In this document: positions 1 through 6,455 of the stretch, in pieces
Layout: every line of letters begins with the position of its first letter
Position numbering within the stretch: the stretch's first letter is position 1
Assembly (NCBI GenBank): GCA_003648575.1
Contig: QMPN01000168.1
Span: forward strand, 1 to 6,455
Direction: 5' to 3'
DNA from: Bacteroidota bacterium
GTDB lineage: Bacteria > Bacteroidota > Bacteroidia > Bacteroidales > B18-G4
Length of the DNA stretch: 6,455 nt
Notes under the pieces: model-generated
Databases searched by the model: none
What the model was told of the DNA's origin: nothing
Seen by the model: the letters and a program-made list of their open reading frames with translations, nothing else
Program-made: the position numbers and the translations under genes

Positions 1-2051
<2,051 letters not shown>

Positions 2052-2079
2052 TTACAAGTTCAAAATTGATACCTCAAAA

Positions 2080-2185
2080 AGGCAGCACGAAATTAATAAA
2101 TAATATGTATATGTATTTTAAATTCGGGTAAATTTAGGCAGCACTTACATTATTTATATTGATTTTAGATTGGTGCAGATTCGGG
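2080..2185. repeat. Interleaved short direct repeats in the nifJ/flavoprotein divergent region
   Basis: AGGCAGCAC occurs twice, at 2080-2088 and 2136-2144, 56 bp apart. ATTCGGG occurs at 2122-2128 and 2179-2185, 57 bp apart. These are the G/C-rich islands in an otherwise strongly A/T-rich spacer of 237 bp. The similar offsets could reflect an old duplication of about 57 bp or paired protein-binding sites, but the bases between the copies align poorly. The function is unknown. The 2080-2088 copy lies about 40-50 bp upstream of the nifJ start. Confidence 0.4.
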
Positions 2186-2201
2186 CGATTAAATATTTTT
2201 G
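2169..2201 (+). promoter_or_regulatory. Bacteroidota-type promoter of the DHOD-like flavoprotein gene
   Basis: TATTTTTG at 2194-2201 is an exact match to the Bacteroidota -7 consensus TAnnTTTG. ATTGG at 2169-2173 supplies the -33 TTG, with 21 bp between TTG and the -7 element and centres about 26 bp apart, which is the expected geometry. The predicted transcription start is about 2206-2209, giving a leader of roughly 60 nt to the ATG at 2268. The element rules out the upstream TTG at 2199 as a start codon, because that codon is part of the -7 element. Confidence 0.6.
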
Positions 2202-2215
2202 CATACTTTTATGCA
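2200..2215. promoter_or_regulatory. Inverted repeat over the predicted start of flavoprotein transcription
   Basis: TGCATA (2200-2205), a CTTT spacer and TATGCA (2210-2215) form a perfect 6-4-6 inverted repeat. It begins on the last two bases of the -7 element and covers the predicted start of transcription, a typical repressor-operator position. Short arms of this kind do arise by chance in A/T-rich DNA, so a function is only inferred. Confidence 0.35.
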
Positions 2216-2267
2216 GCTTAAAAATTATTTGAGTTGTTTCAATAATAAACAATTAACTAAGAATACT

Positions 2268-3281
2268 ATGGACCTGAAAACAAATTATATGGGGGTTGAG
2301 TTGAAGAACCCTGTAATCGTTGGAGCCAGCAACCTTGTAACTAACCTTGCTGCGTTGAGAAATATTGAAGAGGAAGGAGCTGCTGCTGTCGTTTATAAAA
2401 CCCTGTTTGAAGAGCAGATCCACCTTGAAAATCTTCAGAATTTCCAGGCAGAAGAGAACTATGCAGACAGGCATGCAGAGATGTCAGGTTCTCCATATCC
2501 TGGTATTGATGAAGCCGGCCCGGAGGCCTATCTTGCCATGCTGAAGGAAGCCAGGGAAGCCCTGGGAATTCCCTTGTTTGCCAGCCTTAACTGTGTATAT
2601 GATGAGACCTGGGAAGAATATGCCAAAAAGATAGAGGATACAGGGGTTGCCGGACTGGAGCTGAATTTCTATTTCATACCGAGAAGTTTTGAGATTGATG
2701 GCAGGTCTGTCATTACAGAGCAGCTTGATCTGTTGGAAAAAGTGAAAAAAGCCGTTAAGATACCGGTGGCAGCAAAACTGAGCCCTTATTATACCAACCC
2801 ATTGTATGTGATCTCTGAAATGGATAAGAAGGGTGTTGATGCATTTGTGCTTTTCAATCGTTTATTCCAGCCGGAGATCGATATCGACATGGAGGAACAT
2901 TATTTTCCTTATAATCTTTCAACTCAGAACGATAACAGGATAGCACTGCGTTTTGCAGGCTTGCTTTACGGCGAACTCAACGCCAAAGTTTGTGCCAACA
3001 CAGGTATCTTTACCGGCGAAGATGTTATCTCAATGATACTTGCCGGTGCCGATGCCGTTCAGATTGTGAGTACGATCTATAAGAACGGGATCGGGCAGAT
3101 CAGCACCATCCTGAATGAGATGGAAACCTGGATGAAGAAGAAAAATTACAAAACACTGGATGAATTCAGGGGTAAGTTGTCACAGAAAACACTGAAAGAT
3201 CCGTTTACTTACAAACGTGCCCAGTATGTTGATATCCTGATGAAGTCTGAGGAGATATTTAAGAAGTATCCTTTAATCTAG
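2268..3281 (+). CDS. Dihydroorotate-dehydrogenase-like FMN flavoprotein of unknown reaction
   Basis: This 337-residue TIM-barrel protein is of the class 1 DHOD-like/PreA-like family. The start at ATG 2268 gives MDLKTNYMGVELKNPVIVGAS, the standard N-terminal strand of the family. The in-frame TTG at 2199 is rejected because it lies in the promoter. FMN-site features are kept: Lys44 in VVYKT, Asn133 in LELN, Lys170 in AAKLSP, Asn197 in LFNR, and the phosphate-binding segments CANTGIFTGEDV (242-253) and GADAVQIVS (260-268). The true PyrD active-site motif N-x-S-C-P-N reads NFYFIP (133-138), so the catalytic Cys and the second Asn are missing. The P-N-x-G orotate-binding motif is also absent (SPYPGIDEAG, 75-84). 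Genuine dihydroorotate oxidation is therefore unlikely, and PyrD would be a misleading name. The gene is divergent from nifJ and convergent with iorB. As I recall, members of this family often neighbour nifJ in other bacteria, which suggests a role near pyruvate or ferredoxin metabolism. No substrate can be assigned. Confidence 0.88.
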   Translation: MDLKTNYMGVELKNPVIVGASNLVTNLAALRNIEEEGAAAVVYKTLFEEQIHLENLQNFQAEENYADRHAEMSGSPYPGIDEAGPEAYLAMLKEAREALGIPLFASLNCVYDETWEEYAKKIEDTGVAGLELNFYFIPRSFEIDGRSVITEQLDLLEKVKKAVKIPVAAKLSPYYTNPLYVISEMDKKGVDAFVLFNRLFQPEIDIDMEEHYFPYNLSTQNDNRIALRFAGLLYGELNAKVCANTGIFTGEDVISMILAGADAVQIVSTIYKNGIGQISTILNEMETWMKKKNYKTLDEFRGKLSQKTLKDPFTYKRAQYVDILMKSEEIFKKYPLI

Positions 3282-3316
3282 TATCCAGTATCCAGTATCT
3301 AGTATCCAGTATCCAG
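3275..3316. repeat. Heptamer (TATCCAG) tandem repeat overlapping the flavoprotein stop codon
   Basis: Five clean heptamers run from 3282 to 3316 and read TATCCAG, TATCCAG, TATCTAG, TATCCAG, TATCCAG. They are preceded by AATCTAG at 3275-3281, which holds the last Ile codon and the TAG stop of the flavoprotein gene. The CTAG-CCAG-CCAG order occurs twice, so the array is also a 21-bp unit in two copies (3275-3295 and 3296-3316) that differ at one base. The second copy carries an in-frame TAG at 3300-3302. The array fills all but 7 bp of the gap to the iorB stop. I see no hairpin terminator in this convergent junction. Confidence 0.85.
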
Positions 3317-3323
3317 GATTCAC

Positions 3324-3914
3324 TCAGTCAGTGCCAACAGCACCAACTGCAAAGTCATATCCTGCCTGCAAAGCATCAATATTGAGCTTCACTATTTCTT
3401 CACCTTTTCGGCCGAAGATCGTCCTGACGGCATCATGGAAGATTTTTGTTTCCATACCGATAAATGGCAATGCTGCTCCGAGGATCACCATGTTAGCTGC
3501 TCTTTTGTTTCCCAGGTCTTTAGCAATTTCATCGGCATCAATAATGATATGTTGCGGCATTGTCCTGATCTCCTTAAGGATGTCGTCAAGTTCCGGATAA
3601 TTTGTTATGTTCACATGGGGTGTGCTGTTGGTGATCAGCCAGCCATCTTTGGCAAGCATGGAAATATAGCGTAAACTTTCCATTGGTTCAACAGAGATGA
3701 TCATGTCTGCCTGTCCTTTGGGTATGAGGTCTGATGCGACGGGTTTGTCAGACAGGCGCAGGTTTGAATGAACATCCCCGCCCCGCTGGCTCATACCATG
3801 TACTTCAGCCTGTTTGAGATAAAGGTCTTCGCTCATAGCTGCGGTTCCGATAATGGCAGCAATCGACAGTATGCCCTGTCCTCCGACACCTGCTAAAATG
3901 ATATCCTTCTTCAT
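3324..3914 (-). CDS. iorB: Indolepyruvate:ferredoxin oxidoreductase, beta (small, gamma-domain) subunit
   Basis: This is the small subunit of the aryl-2-oxoacid oxidoreductase. It corresponds to the gamma domain of the 2-oxoacid:ferredoxin oxidoreductase superfamily and pairs with IorA in the cytoplasm. The protein has 196 residues, a normal length for the family. The N-terminal glycine motif GVGGQG (9-14) follows a hydrophobic strand. HGMSQRGG (39-46) is the highly conserved family signature. FGRKGEEIVKLN (167-178) closely matches [12 protein letters not shown] in domain III of the NifJ encoded in the same window, confirming the shared fold. There are no cysteines, so the subunit holds no iron-sulfur cluster. 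The ATG at 3912-3914 comes 7 bp after the iorA stop, indicating translation from one iorA-iorB transcript. The leader is A-rich and has no clear Shine-Dalgarno sequence. Confidence 0.94.
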   Translation of the reverse strand: MKKDIILAGVGGQGILSIAAIIGTAAMSEDLYLKQAEVHGMSQRGGDVHSNLRLSDKPVASDLIPKGQADMIISVEPMESLRYISMLAKDGWLITNSTPHVNITNYPELDDILKEIRTMPQHIIIDADEIAKDLGNKRAANMVILGAALPFIGMETKIFHDAVRTIFGRKGEEIVKLNIDALQAGYDFAVGAVGTD

Positions 3915-3921
3915 AGCTTTA

Positions 3922-5538
3922 TTAAGTTGCCGATTTAACTTTATACTTTTTGGCCCTTATTTTGGCGGCAAGGGTCTGTATGCATTCCCTGCGTGGGATG
4001 ATCACGGAGACGCCGTCATATGCTAATTCTGCTTTGATCAGGGCCATGTTTTCATCATGGTGTTTCTGTATCGGGTTCAACACATGAATATGTTCTTTTT
4101 CTACTCCCAACCCGGCGCAGATATCTTCTATCTTTCCGTGGGCATTGGAATTCTGTCCACCTGTCATGGCGGTAGTTTCATTGTCGAGGATCATCACCGT
4201 AACGGGGCTTTTACTGATTATAGCATCGAGAAGCCCTGTCATGCCTGAGTGTGTGAATGTAGAATCACCGATAACAGCAACAGCCGGGACTAAGCCGTTA
4301 TCAGCAGCTCCCTTAGCCATGGTGATCGATGCACCCATGTCGACACATGTGTCAATGGCTGTGAAGGGCTCCAGGGCACCCAGTGTGTAGCATCCAATGT
4401 CGGAGAACACCCTTCCTTTGGCGTATTTTTCAAGCGCTTCATTCAGGGCATTATAAGAATAGATGTGCGGACAACCCTTGCAAAGGGAAGGAGGCCTGCC
4501 TACAACATTGCCGGAAGGTTCCCTTCCTTCAAAGACGGATATGCCGAATGCTTTTGCAACAATGCCGGGATTCAGTTCTCCATCCCTCGGTATGGTGCCG
4601 TCAAGGCGGCCACGAATGGTTTTGCCATTGTTCATATATCCTCTTATGGATTCTTCTACAAGCGGGTAGCCTTCTTCCAGGACCAGTATCTCATCACATT
4701 CCTGATACATCTTCTCAATAAGTTTTCTGGGTAGTGGATATTGCCCGATGTTCAGGACAGGATGCGGAACTTTTTGTTCCGGGAAGTTTTCAACAAGATA
4801 ATTGTAAGCGATCCCACAGGCAATAATACCTAGTTTTTTGTCTTGGCTGTCAAAATATTTATTGAATGCTGATTCTTCCGATTCCTTGATAAAAGCATCC
4901 TGGGTTCCCAGGAGCATTTTATACCTGCGACGTGCATTGCCGGGAAGCAGGATGAACTGATTCGATGTTTTGGGCAGTCTCAGTTTATTCTGCTCACGTG
5001 TTTCACTACGCACAACGCCGGCGCGTGAATGTGCCAGGCGTGTGGTGATGCGCATCAGCACAGGGATTTCATATTTCTCAGAAAGCTCGTAGGCGTAATG
5101 CACCATGTCGTAAGCTTCTTGCTGGTTTGACGGTTCAAGCATCGGTATCAAAGCGAAATTCCCAAAGAACCTGGAATCTTGTTCATTCTGAGAAGAATGC
5201 ATAGAGGGGTCATCGGCAGAAACTACCAGTAAACCACCGTTTGCACCTGTGATTGCGGAGTTGATGAAAGCATCGGCGGCTACATTTAATCCCACATGTT
5301 TCATGCATGTCATCGCCCTTTTCCCAATATAAGAAACCCCCATGGCCGCTTCCATGGCTGTTTTCTCATTGGATGTCCAACTGGCAATGATCTTGCCTTC
5401 TTTTACTTCTTTCGACCGAAGAACATATTCTGTGATCTCAGTGGAGGGTGTGCCGGGATATGCATATAATCCTGATAAACCTGCATCTATTGCAGCCTGT
5501 GCAATCGCTTCATCCCCAAGTAATGGTAATTTGCTCAT
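3922..5538 (-). CDS. iorA: Indolepyruvate:ferredoxin oxidoreductase, alpha subunit, short form without C-terminal ferredoxin domain
   Basis: This is the TPP-binding catalytic subunit. It oxidatively decarboxylates indolepyruvate, phenylpyruvate and related aryl-2-oxoacids made from aromatic amino acids to aryl-acetyl-CoA, reducing ferredoxin. It has 538 residues. The pyrimidine-binding domain comes first (YAYPGTPSTEI, 25-35; NEKTAMEAAMG with Glu58). A transketolase C-like middle follows (about 235-335), then the TPP diphosphate domain with GDSTFTHSGMTGLLDAI (424-440) and the closing LDN (Asn453). Cys353 and Cys356 (LCKGCPH), Cys383 (DIGC) and Cys519 (RREC) match the spacing of the four ligands of the proximal [4Fe-4S] cluster in the superfamily. 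Longer IorA proteins of archaea and clostridia continue into a ferredoxin domain with two CxxCxxCxxxC motifs; here the chain ends at residue 538 in a basic tail with none. I believe short forms are usual in Bacteroidota, so this is probably not a truncation. Being first in the operon, it is governed by the promoter and palindrome at 5581-5620. Confidence 0.95.
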   Translation of the reverse strand: MSKLPLLGDEAIAQAAIDAGLSGLYAYPGTPSTEITEYVLRSKEVKEGKIIASWTSNEKTAMEAAMGVSYIGKRAMTCMKHVGLNVAADAFINSAITGANGGLLVVSADDPSMHSSQNEQDSRFFGNFALIPMLEPSNQQEAYDMVHYAYELSEKYEIPVLMRITTRLAHSRAGVVRSETREQNKLRLPKTSNQFILLPGNARRRYKMLLGTQDAFIKESEESAFNKYFDSQDKKLGIIACGIAYNYLVENFPEQKVPHPVLNIGQYPLPRKLIEKMYQECDEILVLEEGYPLVEESIRGYMNNGKTIRGRLDGTIPRDGELNPGIVAKAFGISVFEGREPSGNVVGRPPSLCKGCPHIYSYNALNEALEKYAKGRVFSDIGCYTLGALEPFTAIDTCVDMGASITMAKGAADNGLVPAVAVIGDSTFTHSGMTGLLDAIISKSPVTVMILDNETTAMTGGQNSNAHGKIEDICAGLGVEKEHIHVLNPIQKHHDENMALIKAELAYDGVSVIIPRRECIQTLAAKIRAKKYKVKSAT

Positions 5539-5559
5539 ATAGGTAAATATACTTGTTTA

Positions 5560-5575
5560 ATTAGGTGATTAGGTA
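5560..5575. repeat. Two-copy octamer tandem repeat in the iorA leader
   Basis: ATTAGGTG (5560-5567) is followed directly by ATTAGGTA (5568-5575), one mismatch in eight. On the transcribed minus strand this puts two CCTAAT boxes at and just after the predicted iorA start of transcription. It could be a small relic of tandem duplication or a binding site; nothing decides between these. Confidence 0.45.
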
Positions 5576-5580
5576 TGATA

Positions 5581-5588
5581 CAAAGCTA
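5581..5588 (-). promoter_or_regulatory. Predicted -7 element of the iorAB promoter
   Basis: Read on the minus strand, 5588 down to 5581 is TAGCTTTG, an exact TAnnTTTG match. Transcription would start near 5577, leaving a leader of about 38 nt before the iorA ATG. The expected -33 position, centred about 5611, has no TTG on the minus strand; the 19-bp palindrome is there instead. A promoter with a good -7 and no -33 element may depend on an activator. Confidence 0.5.
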
Positions 5589-5601
5589 AAAAAATCTCAT
5601 G

Positions 5602-5620
5602 TATTAACATGATGTTAATA
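5602..5620. promoter_or_regulatory. Perfect 19-bp palindrome, candidate operator for iorAB and/or acpH
   Basis: TATTAACAT (5602-5610), a central G (5611) and ATGTTAATA (5612-5620) form a perfect 9-1-9 inverted repeat. Its centre falls about 26 bp upstream of the centre of the iorA -7 element, at the -33 site. It also lies roughly 45-63 bp upstream of the predicted acpH start, so one bound dimer could affect both divergent genes. The arms are A/T-rich and the one-base loop is too tight for a terminator hairpin, so a protein-binding site is the better reading. I cannot name the regulator family. Confidence 0.55.
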
Positions 5621-5651
5621 ACTTCAATGCTTAATTTATACTTATTATAAT

Positions 5652-5659
5652 TAATTTTG
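5652..5659 (+). promoter_or_regulatory. Predicted -7 element of the acpH promoter
   Basis: TAATTTTG is an exact TAnnTTTG match. No TTG is found at the expected -33 position (about 5629). The predicted start of transcription near 5664-5667 leaves a leader of only about 10 nt before the ATG at 5675, which is short. The TTG inside this element (5657-5659) would be an upstream in-frame start, but it is better explained as promoter. Confidence 0.4.
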
Positions 5660-5670
5660 AGTCAACTCAA
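5657..5670. promoter_or_regulatory. Inverted repeat at the acpH transcription start
   Basis: TTGAGT (5657-5662), CA, and ACTCAA (5665-5670) form a 6-2-6 inverted repeat. It overlaps the end of the -7 element and runs to within 4 bp of the acpH ATG. The position suits an operator. It could equally be chance. Confidence 0.3.
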
Positions 5671-5674
5671 GTCT

Positions 5675-6289
5675 ATGAATTTTCTTGCACACGCATTCCT
5701 GTCGGGGGATGATGATGAAATGCTTATTGGCAATTTTATCGCTGATGCCGTTAAGGGAAACCGTTTAGAACAGTTTAATAATGGGGTCCGGGAGGGTATT
5801 TCACTCCACAGGAGGATTGATTCCTTTACTGATCATCATCCTGTCTTTATCAGGAGCAAGCATCGGATCCAGAAGGAATATGGTAAGTTTTCTGGAGTGG
5901 TCATCGACATCTACTATGATCATTTCCTGGCCCTGGACTGGGACATATATTCAGACAATGAACTTTCTGAATTTGCATTACACGTTTATGACCTGATGCT
6001 TAGAAATTACACTCTTTTGCCGGCGAGGTCAAAGCGCATCCTTCCCTATATGGTGATACATAACTGGCTTGTTGGCTACTCACGCTTTAAAGACCTTCAG
6101 TGGGTATTCAATGGCATGTCGCGCAGAAGCAGAAAATATAATTCAGGGATGGAGGGTGCGGTTGAAAGCCTCAGGAAACATTATTCCTCCTTTCATGAAG
6201 ACTTTAAAGAGTTCTTCCCTGAAATGATCGTATATGCAAAAGACATCAGGGAAGAATTGGGGGCAAAAGATCTCTCCCGGCCCCTTTAA
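5675..6289 (+). CDS. acpH: Acyl-carrier-protein phosphodiesterase (AcpH/DUF479 family)
   Basis: By family, this cytoplasmic enzyme removes the 4'-phosphopantetheine group from holo-ACP, giving apo-ACP. The 204-residue product starts MNFLAHAFLSG, the family's standard N-terminus, so ATG 5675 is chosen over the TTG at 5657. The E. coli protein is about 193 residues, so the length fits. The family motifs run in order: NFLAH (2-6), GNFIAD (19-24, with conserved Asp24), GISLHRRIDSFTD (41-53), the metal-site-like IDIYYDHFL (77-85), NWL (130-132), FNGMSRR (145-151), and the C-terminal FFPEM (180-184). No signal peptide or membrane segment is visible. It is divergent from iorA across a 136-bp spacer and convergent with the secreted-protein gene, so it is probably transcribed alone. 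The physiological role of ACP phosphodiesterase outside E. coli is uncertain; the family assignment is firm, the reaction is inferred. Confidence 0.9.
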   Translation: MNFLAHAFLSGDDDEMLIGNFIADAVKGNRLEQFNNGVREGISLHRRIDSFTDHHPVFIRSKHRIQKEYGKFSGVVIDIYYDHFLALDWDIYSDNELSEFALHVYDLMLRNYTLLPARSKRILPYMVIHNWLVGYSRFKDLQWVFNGMSRRSRKYNSGMEGAVESLRKHYSSFHEDFKEFFPEMIVYAKDIREELGAKDLSRPL

Positions 6290-6302
6290 AATAAATTAAT
6301 AC

Positions 6303-6455
6303 TTATCTGATCACAAACTTTTCAGTGAGCTGCTTTCCGCAATCGCAGCTGATATGAGCAAAATAAATACCTGATGGCAAAGTGCTAACATCGATGCGCT
6401 CACTTACATATCCCGTATGATCGTTAGCAGTTTTCTTGCTGATCATCATCTGCCC
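6303..6455 (-). CDS. C-terminal end of a type IX-secreted protein (sorting domain only; 5' part beyond window)
   Basis: The last 50 codons are visible, ending at TAA (6303-6305). The reading IDVSTLPSGIYFAHI followed by KQLTEKFVIR is the classic type A T9SS C-terminal sorting domain: an LPSGIYF turn, a beta strand, and a terminal lysine-plus-hydrophobic strand. Proteins with this tail are exported by Sec, carried across the outer membrane by the type IX system, and then trimmed and anchored or released. The passenger domain, and so the function, lies outside the window. A Cys-Asp-Cys sequence (SCDCGK) sits between the last two strands, which is uncommon for such a domain. The gene is convergent with acpH, with only 13 bp between the stop codons. 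Confidence 0.85.
   Translation of the reverse strand, partial: GQMMISKKTANDHTGYVSERIDVSTLPSGIYFAHISCDCGKQLTEKFVIR

Noticed and set aside
2061..2068. CAATTTTG on the minus strand as the nifJ -7 element
   Set aside because: It has one mismatch to TAnnTTTG and no TTG at the expected -33 position (about 2091), so it is too weak to list as a feature.
2199..2267. Upstream extension of the flavoprotein gene to a TTG start (23 extra residues)
   Set aside because: The TTG lies inside the -7 element TATTTTTG, and the extra residues resemble nothing in the family, which begins at the MDLKTNYMG segment.
2268..3281. Annotation as a genuine dihydroorotate dehydrogenase (pyrD)
   Set aside because: The catalytic Cys and the orotate-binding Asn motifs are replaced, so only the barrel and FMN site are shared.
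3275..3323. Intrinsic terminator or CRISPR-like array at the convergent junction
   Set aside because: The heptamers are direct repeats with no complementary arms, no U-tract follows, and there are no spacers between units.
3922..4000. iorA as a truncated gene that lost its ferredoxin domain
   Set aside because: The chain ends cleanly after the conserved RREC segment, iorB follows after 7 bp with no remnant of a ferredoxin domain, and short IorA forms are expected in this phylum.
4057..4734. Several plus-strand open frames opposite iorA
   Set aside because: They are antisense shadows of the conserved TPP-domain coding region of iorA and overlap one another in different frames.
5657..5674. 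Upstream extension of acpH to a TTG start
   Set aside because: The AcpH family starts at MNFLAH, coded from 5675; the TTG is the end of a TAnnTTTG promoter element.
6290..6302. Terminator between acpH and the secreted-protein gene
   Set aside because: The 13-bp gap is A/T-rich without any inverted repeat; either transcription overlaps or the terminators lie within the coding ends.

Overview
The window looks like a piece of the chromosome of an anaerobic or facultatively anaerobic member of the Bacteroidota. Three things point there. A partial gene at the right edge ends in a type IX secretion system C-terminal sorting domain (…LPSGIYF…KFVIR). The intergenic regions carry TAnnTTTG -7 elements, typical of this phylum's promoters. 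The genes start without Shine-Dalgarno sequences, behind A/T-rich leaders. The two large metabolic genes are ferredoxin-dependent 2-oxoacid oxidoreductases, which are oxygen-sensitive enzymes of fermentative metabolism.

Layout, left to right. 1-2030 (-): the N-terminal 676 codons of pyruvate:ferredoxin oxidoreductase (nifJ/PFOR), cut by the window edge. 2031-2267: an A/T-rich divergent regulatory region with a good promoter for the rightward gene and several short repeats. 2268-3281 (+): a dihydroorotate-dehydrogenase-like flavoprotein that lacks the signature residues of true PyrD. 3275-3316: a heptamer tandem repeat that starts inside the end of that gene and fills most of the convergent gap. 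3324-3914 and 3922-5538 (-): iorB and iorA, the two subunits of indolepyruvate (aryl-2-oxoacid):ferredoxin oxidoreductase, transcribed iorA then iorB with a 7-bp gap. 5539-5674: a second divergent regulatory region with a perfect 19-bp palindrome placed where the iorA -33 element should be. 5675-6289 (+): an acyl-carrier-protein phosphodiesterase (AcpH/DUF479 family). 6303-6455 (-): the last 50 codons of a type IX-secreted protein.

How the genes fit together (inference): NifJ and IorAB both decarboxylate 2-oxoacids oxidatively to acyl-CoA and pass electrons to ferredoxin. NifJ acts on pyruvate and IorAB on the transaminated forms of aromatic amino acids. The flavoprotein between them has no established reaction; its position next to nifJ makes a link to the same electron or 2-oxoacid metabolism plausible. 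AcpH and the secreted protein look unrelated to that theme.

I see no mobile elements, CRISPR arrays, tRNA or rRNA genes. The most interesting unexplained items are the 19-bp palindrome upstream of iorA, the non-PyrD flavoprotein, and the stop-codon-spanning tandem repeat. Nothing here amounts to a clearly new multi-gene system.
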